From the NCBI GenBank assembly GCA_947488175.1, contig CANKYO010000002.1:186001-250000 (forward strand): DNA of 64,000 nucleotides. Direction: 5' to 3'. A model generated the notes under the pieces. That model worked only from the letters and a program-made list of their open reading frames with translations. It had not been told where the DNA came from and made no database searches. This document shows, piece by piece, positions 1 to 7,439 of the stretch. The position numbers and the translations under genes were made by a program. The stretch is from an uncultured Paracoccaceae bacterium. GTDB lineage: Bacteria > Pseudomonadota > Alphaproteobacteria > Rhodobacterales > Rhodobacteraceae. Each line of letters begins with the position of its first letter. Position 1 is the first letter of the stretch.

Positions 1-873
1 GGTCGCAGCAGTCAGGCCGGATTGCCCGTCTGCATAATGGGCCAGCAGAATGCGCAGCAACTGCCGATAGGATGTCCGATGCCTGTTGCGCATATTGACC
101 CCCGCAAAAACCGGCTGCGTGATCGTCGGGGCGTTGCGGACGCGTCGACAGTGCCCCGTCCCACACAGCTCATCCGCCGAATGGCGCAAGACATATGCCG
201 TCCCCGATAGTGATTTCAGCAGATCGACCATGGCGGCATTCTGCCCGATCGACAGCGATACATGCGTCAACGCCGGCAGGATGGCTGCATGGGTATGGGC
301 AAAGGCGGCGGCATAATTGGCCAGGATGTAGCTCTCCGGGCGCACGTCGGCCAGATTGTCCGTTTCAGTCGACACCATGACATATGCGACCTCGCCCAAG
401 GCTTCAAAATGCAGGTCGGGATGGGTTTGCGGTGAATAAAGCACCCCCACATCCTGCGCGCCTGACACCAGATCGACGCACATCTGGTGCGAATAGTCAG
501 CCTCGAAATAAAAGACGGTGTCGGGCAGAACTCTGCGGAACCCGCCGATCAGCGCATCCATCGCGATGGCGACAAGATCATGCTGCAGACCGATGCGCAT
601 GGTCACCCCGGCCATCCCGGTGTCACGCGTCGCGTTCAATGCCGTGACCCAGGCATGGCGCAGTGCGCGGGCATGCGGTTCAAACCGCAGGCCAGCTGTT
701 GTCAGCGCAGTGCCCGACCGCGACCGATTGAATAATGGGCGACCCACATGGCGTTCCAGCGACTTGATCCGACCGGACACGGTGGACTGGGTGACACCCA
801 TCCGGTCGGCCGTCTGGTTGAAACTATGCGTGCTGCACAGGTCGAGGAAGGTTTCGATCAATTCAAGATGCAT
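1..873 (-). CDS. LysR-family transcriptional regulator (3' end cut by window edge)
   Basis: An uninterrupted reading frame of 291 codons runs off the left edge, so the C-terminus is missing. The N-terminus reads MHLELIETFLDLCSTHSF, then a helix-turn-helix with TQSTVSGRIKSLERHVG, typical of LysR proteins; the rest resembles the LysR effector domain. The ATG (complement of 871-873) is preceded by an AGGAG ribosome site. The gene is divergent from the MttB-family methyltransferase at 978, and a perfect 17-bp palindrome lies directly next to its ribosome site. It therefore probably autoregulates and controls the methyltransferase/dehydrogenase pair. The inducer is unknown, though a methylated amine is a reasonable guess from the context. 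Confidence 0.9.
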   Translation of the reverse strand, partial: MHLELIETFLDLCSTHSFNQTADRMGVTQSTVSGRIKSLERHVGRPLFNRSRSGTALTTAGLRFEPHARALRHAWVTALNATRDTGMAGVTMRIGLQHDLVAIAMDALIGGFRRVLPDTVFYFEADYSHQMCVDLVSGAQDVGVLYSPQTHPDLHFEALGEVAYVMVSTETDNLADVRPESYILANYAAAFAHTHAAILPALTHVSLSIGQNAAMVDLLKSLSGTAYVLRHSADELCGTGHCRRVRNAPTITQPVFAGVNMRNRHRTSYRQLLRILLAHYADGQSGLTAAT

Positions 874-888
874 CGCCTACTCGCTCCT

Positions 889-905
889 GATCGGAATTTC
901 CGATC
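889..905. promoter_or_regulatory. Palindromic operator in the LysR/mttB-like divergent gap
   Basis: GATCGGAATTTCCGATC is a perfect 8-1-8 inverted repeat. It abuts the ribosome site (complement of 884-888) of the LysR gene and lies about 75 bp upstream of the divergent methyltransferase start. The position fits a binding site for the adjacent LysR protein; the binding itself is inferred. Confidence 0.55.
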
Positions 906-977
906 AATATTGTACTGCTATGCGAATTGATTGAAAGCCATCATCTGCGGATACTTCGCATATCGAGGGAGGATCCA

Positions 978-2513
978 TTGGCTCGGATTGACAGAAAAGG
1001 GCGGAGCGGGGGCCGTGCGGCCCGCGTCGCGCTGCGCAATGCACCGCTGGCTGAAGACTTGCGCCCGGTCAGGGCTGGCTTGCCCGGTGGCCAGTACAGG
1101 CCGCTGACAGATGCGGATGTCGCGCGTATCCACGCCGCCGCGCTTGATGCGCTGGAACAGATCGGTCTGTCGCAGGCCCCGCCATCGGGGATCGACATCA
1201 TGACACGCGCCGGTGCGATCCTGGGCGATGATGGCAGGCTGCGATTTCCCCGCGCCCTGGTCGAGGATATGCTGGCCAAGGCCGCGCGCAACATCACGCT
1301 GCACGGGCGCGACCCCAAGCATGACCTGCATCTGACCGGATCAAACGTCCATTTCGGCACGGCCGGTGCCGCGGTCCATGTTGTCGATCTTGAAACTAAT
1401 ACCTATCGCGACAGCACGGCACAGGATCTGCATGATGCCGCCCGGATCACCCATGCCCTTGATAATGTGCATTTCTTTCAGCGGGCCATGGTGGCGCGGG
1501 ACATCACCGACAATCTGGAGATGGACCTGAACACCATCTACGCCTGTTGCGCGGGCACGACCAAGCATATCGGTACGTCCTTCAGCGAGCCTGATCACGT
1601 GGCCCCCGGCCTCGAGCTGATCCATCGGATCGCGGGGGACGAGGCGACATGGCGGGCGCGGCCGTTCATGTCGAACTCCAACTGTTTTGTGGTCCCGCCG
1701 ATGAAATTCGCCGAGGAAAGCTGCATCGCGATGGAGCACTGCATCAGGGGCGGCATGCCGGTTCTGCTGTTGTCGGCCGGGCAGGCGGGCGCCACAGCCC
1801 CGGCCCCCATCGCGCTGGCCATCGTACAGGCGGTGGCCGAATGCCTCGCCGGTGTGGTCTACGTCAACGCACTGGCCCCCGGCCACCCGGCGGTATTTGG
1901 CACATGGCCCTTCGTGTCGGATTTGCGGACCGGTGCGATGTCGGGCGGTTCGGCGGAACAGGCGCTGCTGACAGCGGGCTGTGCCCAGATGCACCGGTTT
2001 TACAACCTGCCGGGGGGTGCTGCAGCGGGGATTTCCGATAGCAAGCTGCCCGATATGCAGGCAGGTTGGGAGCAAGGGATCACCAATGTTCTGGCTGGGT
2101 TGTCAGGGCTGAACATGGTGTACGAATCCGTGGGCATGCATGCCTCGCTTCTGGGGTTCTGTCTGGAATCGCTGGTGCTGGGTGATGATATTCTGGGGCA
2201 GGTTTTGCGCTGTGTGCGCGGCATTGATGTGACCGAAGACAGCACCTCAATCGAAGCGATGAAGGCGGTTTGTCTGGACGGGCCGGGGCATTATCTGGGG
2301 TCGGACCAAACGCTACAACTGATGCAGACCGAATATATCTATCCCAGCCTTGGCAACCGAATGAGCCCCAAGGAATGGGGCGAGGCGGACCGGCCCATGC
2401 TGTTGGACAAGGCGATTGAGCGCAAGAATGACATTCTGGCCAAGGCGCAGATCCAGATCGACCCGACGCTCGATGCGGCGATCCGGGCCGATTACAACAT
2501 CTACTTTCACTAG
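978..2513 (+). CDS. Trimethylamine methyltransferase (MttB) family protein, non-pyrrolysine type
   Basis: The 511-residue protein resembles the MttB/MtgB superfamily, which moves a methyl group from a quaternary or tertiary amine to a corrinoid protein. Visible features are the basic start MARIDRKGRSGGRAARV, the internal GGSAEQALLTAG segment, and the C-terminal stretch from PSLGNRMSPKEWGE to the end. The frame is open from 927, but TTG at 978 has GAGGGAGG five bases upstream and gives the family-like N-terminus. There is no in-frame amber codon, so it belongs to the non-pyrrolysine branch, some of which demethylate glycine betaine. No corrinoid protein or reactivase is encoded nearby. Substrate is unknown. 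A dehydrogenase follows after 9 bp. Confidence 0.85.
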   Translation: MARIDRKGRSGGRAARVALRNAPLAEDLRPVRAGLPGGQYRPLTDADVARIHAAALDALEQIGLSQAPPSGIDIMTRAGAILGDDGRLRFPRALVEDMLAKAARNITLHGRDPKHDLHLTGSNVHFGTAGAAVHVVDLETNTYRDSTAQDLHDAARITHALDNVHFFQRAMVARDITDNLEMDLNTIYACCAGTTKHIGTSFSEPDHVAPGLELIHRIAGDEATWRARPFMSNSNCFVVPPMKFAEESCIAMEHCIRGGMPVLLLSAGQAGATAPAPIALAIVQAVAECLAGVVYVNALAPGHPAVFGTWPFVSDLRTGAMSGGSAEQALLTAGCAQMHRFYNLPGGAAAGISDSKLPDMQAGWEQGITNVLAGLSGLNMVYESVGMHASLLGFCLESLVLGDDILGQVLRCVRGIDVTEDSTSIEAMKAVCLDGPGHYLGSDQTLQLMQTEYIYPSLGNRMSPKEWGEADRPMLLDKAIERKNDILAKAQIQIDPTLDAAIRADYNIYFH

Positions 2514-2522
2514 GGGCGCGTC

Positions 2523-3422
2523 ATGCATTACGGCTATATCGGTCTTGGCAATCTGGGGGCCAATTGCGCGGCCTGCCTGTTGCGGGCAGGGATGGAGGTC
2601 ACCGTCACCGATCTTGATCGCGGCGCGGGCGATATGTGCTGCGATTTGGGCGCCACCTGGGCGGACAGCGCGGCAAAGGTTGCAGCGAGCGCTGATCACA
2701 TCATCACGTGCCTGCCATCGCCCGCCGTGTCTGAACAAGTGCTTGATGCGGTGCTGCCCGCGGCGAAGCCCGGCACGCATTGGATCGAGATGTCGACGGT
2801 CAGCCGCGATGATGTGCTGCGCCTGTCGGAAAAGGCGGCCAAACATGATGTGCGCATGATGGAACTGCCTGTGACCGGCGGCGTGCATCTGGCGGCGCAA
2901 GGCAAGATCACCATGCTGGCGGGCGGTGACAAGGACATGTTCGATCTGCATTTGCCGGCACTACAGGCGATGGGTGATCAGGTGTTTCACATGGGCCCGC
3001 TGGGGTCTGCATCGATCATCAAGGTGATCACCAACATGCTCGCCTTTATCCATCTGAAAGCCTGCGGCGAGGCGCTGATGCTGGCCAAACGCGGCGGGCT
3101 GGACCTTGGGCAGGCCTGGCATGCGATCAAGGCGTCGTCTGGCAATTCATTTGTGCATGAAACCGAAGGGGCGCTGGTGCTGAACGGGTCTTATGACGTG
3201 GCATTCAATATTGATCTGGCGCTGAAGGACCTTGGGTTCGCCATGGGGTTCGGCGAAGAATACGAGGTGCCGCTGGACCTTGCCGCCGCGACGCAGCAAA
3301 CATATCGTGCTGCGCGTGCAGCCTATGGTGGTGCGGCCCAGTCGCCGATGATTGTGAAATTGCTTGAGGATTTGCTGGAAACCGACCTGCGTGCTGAGGG
3401 GTTTCCAGACAGGCTTACCTGA
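2523..3422 (+). CDS. NAD(P)-dependent beta-hydroxyacid dehydrogenase (3-hydroxyisobutyrate dehydrogenase-like)
   Basis: A 299-residue protein with the Rossmann fingerprint GYIGLGNLGANCA at the N-terminus, the substrate loop ELPVTGGVHLAAQGKITML around residue 120, and the catalytic-lysine region SASIIKVITNML around residue 160. This is the beta-hydroxyacid dehydrogenase (HIBADH/GlxR) architecture and usual length. It starts 9 bp after the methyltransferase stop, so the two are very likely co-transcribed. It may oxidise or reduce a product of the methylated-compound pathway; the actual substrate cannot be read from sequence. Confidence 0.88.
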   Translation: MHYGYIGLGNLGANCAACLLRAGMEVTVTDLDRGAGDMCCDLGATWADSAAKVAASADHIITCLPSPAVSEQVLDAVLPAAKPGTHWIEMSTVSRDDVLRLSEKAAKHDVRMMELPVTGGVHLAAQGKITMLAGGDKDMFDLHLPALQAMGDQVFHMGPLGSASIIKVITNMLAFIHLKACGEALMLAKRGGLDLGQAWHAIKASSGNSFVHETEGALVLNGSYDVAFNIDLALKDLGFAMGFGEEYEVPLDLAAATQQTYRAARAAYGGAAQSPMIVKLLEDLLETDLRAEGFPDRLT

Positions 3423-3433
3423 AATGACGCTGC

Positions 3434-3454
3434 GTCAAATTGACCTAACGTCAA
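3434..3454. promoter_or_regulatory. Array of GTCAA half-sites upstream of lipase-like gene
   Basis: GTCAA-A-TTGAC at 3434-3444 is an 11-bp palindrome. Its right half is reused in TTGAC-CTAAC-GTCAA at 3440-3454, giving three half-sites. A further ACGTCAA lies near 3493, close to the start of the next gene. The cluster looks like a regulator-binding region; no binder is identified. Confidence 0.3.
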
Positions 3455-3518
3455 GTTAAACCGACCAAAAACCGCCGCTAAGCTGACCCTTACGTCAATC
3501 AATAGGGAGGATAAGACG

Positions 3519-4721
3519 TTGGGATGGTTTAGCTGGATCAAAAAGGTTGTGGACCCCGTGGTGCAAGCGGTGGAGCAGGCGACCGAAGTATTCATACAAA
3601 CTGTGGTTGAGCCGGTGGTGGAGGCGGTGACCGCTGCTGCGTCATCGGTTTGGGAGGCCGTGACAACAACAGCTGCAGGGATCGTGGACGCAGTGACAGA
3701 GGCGGTTGGCGGGTTGATCGACAATGTCAGCGAGGAGGCGTTCGAGGTCGCGATCAATACGGCTGACCATATTTTTGAAAACGGCTATCAGCCGAACAAC
3801 CCCGATCTGTCGCGGTTTGAACCCGTGGTGCCAGAGGCCGAACAGGTTCAAAGCACGACAATCGACAGTGCCGCCTGGACCACGGACGAGACCACCGAAA
3901 TCCGCGACGCCGTTGTTGTCGCCCAGATCGGCTATGCCGATTATTCCGATCTGTTTGCCGCCGGGGCGATCAATGCCGATGGCTATGTCATCAGCACAGA
4001 GGCGGTCTATGCCGAGGCTGGTTGGCTTGACGGGATCGTCAATTGGGCCAGCGAACGGTTCGAGATTATTCGCATTCTTGAGGATGCCAGTTCGAGCCTC
4101 CTTGGCGGGTTCGAGGCGAATGTGACTCTGACCCAGAACATCGTGACCGGTGATTACTTTGTCGGCATCGGCGGGACCAGTTCCTTTGGCGACATCCTGT
4201 CCGACCTGAACCTTGTCCTGACCGAAGATACGGGTGCGAGCGAAATTGCAATCACCCAGATGATCGGCCAATTCTTTGCCGATGATATCGAAGACGGTGC
4301 AACGGTGAACCTGTCTGGCCATTCGCTTGGCGGGGCAGAGGCCGTGCTGCAATACCGCGATGATCCGGACATGTTCGATCATGTCTATGCCATTCAGTCG
4401 GTCGGGATCGGTGGTTTTGACGGCACCTATTACGATCAGGAAATCTGGGACGGTGTGGGTGATGCCAACATCACTGAAATCACCGGCGATGATCCGGGCA
4501 CCGATTTCAACGATCTGGTGACCTATTGGGGCCATATCGGGGCCGGTACGACGTACCATGTGGCCGAGGTTGAAAATGCTGTGGATGACGGCAATTTCTT
4601 TGAAGACCTCGAACTGGTCGATGCGCATCTGCTGGACAATCTGTGGGCATCACTGCCCGGCGGGCAGGACCCGGTTGTGCCTGATCCGGTCATGACAAGC
4701 GACGGTTTTGATTACGTCTGA
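3519..4721 (+). CDS. Lipase-like alpha/beta-hydrolase, possibly secreted
   Basis: The 400-residue acidic protein carries NLSGHSLGGAEAVLQY near residue 268, a GxSxG nucleophile elbow like that of class-3-type lipases. The first 75 residues are a low-complexity Val/Ala/Thr-rich helix with repeated VVxPVV blocks and no classical signal peptide. The start is TTG at 3519, with GGGAGG eight bases upstream. The acidic composition and late Gly/Asp-rich segments suggest an exported enzyme, perhaps by a leaderless route, but this is inference. Substrate is unknown. It stands alone and ends at a shared terminator facing urtE. Confidence 0.7.
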   Translation: MGWFSWIKKVVDPVVQAVEQATEVFIQTVVEPVVEAVTAAASSVWEAVTTTAAGIVDAVTEAVGGLIDNVSEEAFEVAINTADHIFENGYQPNNPDLSRFEPVVPEAEQVQSTTIDSAAWTTDETTEIRDAVVVAQIGYADYSDLFAAGAINADGYVISTEAVYAEAGWLDGIVNWASERFEIIRILEDASSSLLGGFEANVTLTQNIVTGDYFVGIGGTSSFGDILSDLNLVLTEDTGASEIAITQMIGQFFADDIEDGATVNLSGHSLGGAEAVLQYRDDPDMFDHVYAIQSVGIGGFDGTYYDQEIWDGVGDANITEITGDDPGTDFNDLVTYWGHIGAGTTYHVAEVENAVDDGNFFEDLELVDAHLLDNLWASLPGGQDPVVPDPVMTSDGFDYV

Positions 4722-4727
4722 AGCCTC

Positions 4728-4752
4728 GCGCCGCCCGACATCAGGGCGGCGC
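4728..4752. terminator. Bidirectional terminator hairpin
   Basis: GCGCCGCCC (4728-4736), a seven-base loop and GGGCGGCGC (4744-4752) form a perfect stem between the convergent ends of the lipase-like gene and urtE. There is no strong T tract. Confidence 0.75.
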
Positions 4753-4756
4753 ATCA

Positions 4757-5452
4757 CTACAAGGCCAGTTCGGCCAGCATTGCCTCTGCGCTGACATCGG
4801 CCTTGTCGGCCCGGCGTTTGACCGCCCCTCGTGTCATCACCACAAACCGGTCGCCCAGCCCGTAGGCAAAATCGAAATTCTGTTCGACCAGGACGATCAC
4901 CATATTGCCTTGTTCGCGCAGCAGGCTGATGGTCCGCCCGATCTGCTGGATGATGTTGGGCTGGATGCCTTCGGTCGGTTCGTCCAGCAGCAGCACCTTG
5001 GGCCGCGTGATCAGCGCGCGGGCGATGGCCAGTTGCTGTTGCTGCCCGCCGGACAGATCGCCGCCGCGACGCGCCTTCATATCCAGCAGAACCGGGAACA
5101 GCTGGAAAATCTCGGGCGGGATGCTGCGCTGATCCTTGGGCAGGCAGGCAAAGGCGGTTTCGAGGTTTTCCTGCACACTCATCAGCGGGAAAATCTCGCG
5201 GCCTTGCGGGACGTAGGCCACACCGGCACGGGCGGCGGCGAAGGCGGATGGGTGGTGCAGCACCTGCCCGTCAACCGACAAGGTTCCGCCGGAGTAAGGA
5301 TGCCGCCCCGATATCGCCTTGAGAAGGCTGGTTTTGCCGACCCCGTTGGTGCCCATGACTGCCGTCACCTCGCCCACATTGGCGGTCAGGTCGATGTCAT
5401 GCAGGATCTGGCTTTGCCCGTAATGCAGGGTCAGGTTTGCAACATTCAGCAT
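4757..5452 (-). CDS. urtE: Urea ABC transporter ATP-binding protein UrtE
   Basis: A 231-residue ABC ATPase with Walker A GTNGVGKTS, signature LSGGQQQQLAIA and Walker B VLLLDEPTEG. The size and place as last gene of urtABCDE identify UrtE, the second cytoplasmic ATPase of the high-affinity urea/short-amide importer (LivF-like). Its start is immediately next to the urtD stop, so the two are translated together. No urease gene lies in the window. Confidence 0.92.
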   Translation of the reverse strand: MLNVANLTLHYGQSQILHDIDLTANVGEVTAVMGTNGVGKTSLLKAISGRHPYSGGTLSVDGQVLHHPSAFAAARAGVAYVPQGREIFPLMSVQENLETAFACLPKDQRSIPPEIFQLFPVLLDMKARRGGDLSGGQQQQLAIARALITRPKVLLLDEPTEGIQPNIIQQIGRTISLLREQGNMVIVLVEQNFDFAYGLGDRFVVMTRGAVKRRADKADVSAEAMLAELAL

Positions 5453-6193
5453 TTAGCGCCCCAGATAGACATCGATGACGGTCTGGTTGGCGGTGACATG
5501 GTCAAGCGACCCTTCGGCCAGAACCGAGCCTTCGTGCAGGACCGTCACCTTGCAATCAAGGCGGCGGACGAATTCCATATCATGTTCCACCACGACCACG
5601 GCCCGGGTTTCGGCCGCCCGTTTCAAGAGGTCGGTTGTGTGTTCGCGTTCCTGTGCGGTCATGCCTGCGGCAGGTTCATCGACCAGCAAAAGGCGCGGAT
5701 CCTGCGCCAGCAGCATTCCGATTTCGAGCCATTGCTTTTGCCCATGGCTAAGTTCGCCGGCGATGCGGGTCAGTTCCTCGGTCAGACCAACCTCTTCAGC
5801 AATGTCTTCGATCCGCCGCGCGCCCTGTTTGGTTTTCTTGTAAAACAGCACCGCAAAGGGCCCGCGCGGATTGCGAAGCGCCATGGCGAGGTTTTCGCGG
5901 ACTGTCTGCGCCTCGAACACGGTGGGTTTCTGGAACTTGCGCCCGATACCTTCGCGGGCGATCTGGCTTTCGGACATGCCCAGAAGATTGATGTTCCTAT
6001 CACCCCAGATGACCTTACCCGCGTCCGGTTTGGTCTTGCCGGTGATGATGTCCATAAAGGTTGTCTTGCCTGCCCCATTTGGCCCGATCACGGCGCGCAA
6101 TTCCGGCTCTCCGATCTGGATCGACAGGTTGTTGATGGCCCTGAAGCCGTCAAAACTGACCGACACACCGTCGACTTCCAAAAGCGTGCTCAT
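5453..6193 (-). CDS. urtD: Urea ABC transporter ATP-binding protein UrtD
   Basis: A 246-residue ABC ATPase with Walker [10 protein letters not shown], signature LSHGQKQWLEIG and Walker B LLLVDEPAAG, resembling LivG-type proteins. LSHGQKQW is typical of UrtD. The start overlaps the urtC stop by 4 bp, indicating translational coupling. It pairs with UrtE to power urea import through UrtB/UrtC. Confidence 0.93.
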   Translation of the reverse strand: MSTLLEVDGVSVSFDGFRAINNLSIQIGEPELRAVIGPNGAGKTTFMDIITGKTKPDAGKVIWGDRNINLLGMSESQIAREGIGRKFQKPTVFEAQTVRENLAMALRNPRGPFAVLFYKKTKQGARRIEDIAEEVGLTEELTRIAGELSHGQKQWLEIGMLLAQDPRLLLVDEPAAGMTAQEREHTTDLLKRAAETRAVVVVEHDMEFVRRLDCKVTVLHEGSVLAEGSLDHVTANQTVIDVYLGR

Positions 6194-7353
6194 GACGGTT
6201 TCCTCACCAGATAGTCAAACAGGCCCCCGATCCCCTTGGGAAAGAACAGGGTGACGACAACAAAGGAAAAGCCAAGCAGCACCAGCCACCAATCCGTCCA
6301 CAGGATCGTGTAGAACCCAAGGTCGATGGCAGGCGCCCCGCCCCCGGTGAACCAGCTGGAGAGTAGGGACACAAACGCTGCCCCGATGACCGCCCCATAA
6401 AGCCGTCCGCGCCCGCCGATGGCGACCCAGACGGCAAGATAGATGGATGCAATCGGTGCAATCTCGGCTGGGTTGATAATGCCGGCTTGCGGGTAATAAA
6501 GCGCGCCGGCGATGCCCGCGACGATGGCGGTCAGGGTGAAGACGAAAAGTTTGTAGCTTTCAACGTGGTAGCCCAGGAACCGCACCCGCGCCTCATCATC
6601 GCGGATCGCCTTGATTACGCTGCCCATCTTGCCTGACACGACCCAGGCGAACAGCACATAGCCAAGCCCCAGCGCAAGCGCGGAGGCGTAGAAAAACGCC
6701 AGCGAGATTGTCGATTGCGGGGTGCTTTCAAAGCCGGGGATATTCTGGAGACCCGACAACCCGTTATTGCCGCGCAGCCCGCTATCGTTCTGGAACAGGT
6801 AGAGCGCCAGTGCCAATGTCATCGCCTGGGTGAGGATCGACAGATAGACCCCGGTCACACGGCTGCGGAACGCCAGCCAGCCAAAGACGAGCGCAAGCAG
6901 TCCAGGCACCAAGACGACCATCAGAAGCTGCAAAAACAGACTGTCTGCAAAGGCCCAGAGTACCGGAAAGTCAGAACTGCCGACGACGCCGAAAATCTGA
7001 TTGCCGATGGCCGCTTCGATTTCGAAGGGAGTGGGCGGGATCACTTGTGTCGACAGGCTGTCCAGCACGATCCCTTCGGTGCGCGCATACATCAGCCACA
7101 TGCCGATGGCATAGCCGCCGATCCCGAAAAAGGCGAAATGCCCAAGGCTGAGGATGCCGCAATAGCCCCAGACCACATCCATCGCGATGGCGATCAGGCA
7201 GAGGCAGAGTGTCTTGCCCAATGTCTTGACGAACGAGGTCGAGATCACGCTCATCCCGGCCTCGGACAGGATGGTCACGCCAATGGTGAAAAGGCCAAGG
7301 GCCAGCAGGAACCACAGGACAGACGGGTTGCGGGCGATGAAGCTGTTATGCAT
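6190..7353 (-). CDS. urtC: Urea ABC transporter permease UrtC
   Basis: A 388-residue polytopic protein of the LivM permease type, with many hydrophobic helices and the segment GRGRLYGAVIGAAFVSLLSS near residue 310. The frame opens earlier (7377), but ATG at 7353, giving MHNSFIARNPSVLWF, has GGAGG about nine bases upstream and avoids running into the upstream hairpin. It forms the transmembrane channel with UrtB. Unlike the tight joints downstream, about 86 bp containing a large hairpin separate it from urtB. Confidence 0.92.
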   Translation of the reverse strand: MHNSFIARNPSVLWFLLALGLFTIGVTILSEAGMSVISTSFVKTLGKTLCLCLIAIAMDVVWGYCGILSLGHFAFFGIGGYAIGMWLMYARTEGIVLDSLSTQVIPPTPFEIEAAIGNQIFGVVGSSDFPVLWAFADSLFLQLLMVVLVPGLLALVFGWLAFRSRVTGVYLSILTQAMTLALALYLFQNDSGLRGNNGLSGLQNIPGFESTPQSTISLAFFYASALALGLGYVLFAWVVSGKMGSVIKAIRDDEARVRFLGYHVESYKLFVFTLTAIVAGIAGALYYPQAGIINPAEIAPIASIYLAVWVAIGGRGRLYGAVIGAAFVSLLSSWFTGGGAPAIDLGFYTILWTDWWLVLLGFSFVVVTLFFPKGIGGLFDYLVRKPS

Positions 7354-7379
7354 TTGCGCCGCCTCCGGCGCCGCCACGC

Positions 7380-7425
7380 TGGAGGGGCGCTGCCCCTCCA
7401 GACCTCCCCGAGGGATTTATGAACA
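7380..7425. repeat. REP-like intergenic hairpin element between urtB and urtC
   Basis: CTGGAGGGGC-GCT-GCCCCTCCAG is a 10-bp perfect stem with a 3-base loop. It is followed by ACCTCCCCGAGGGATTTATG and an A-rich tail. The layout, a GC stem then CCCCGAGG then ATTTATG, resembles a short intergenic repeat I recall from Rhodobacteraceae genomes. Inside the operon it could stabilise or attenuate the mRNA between urtB and urtC. Confidence 0.6.
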
Positions 7426-7439
7426 AAAGAATCATGAGA

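Noticed and set aside
978-2513. Pyrrolysine-containing trimethylamine methyltransferase
   Set aside because: The reading frame has no internal amber codon, so the enzyme is a non-pyrrolysine homologue.
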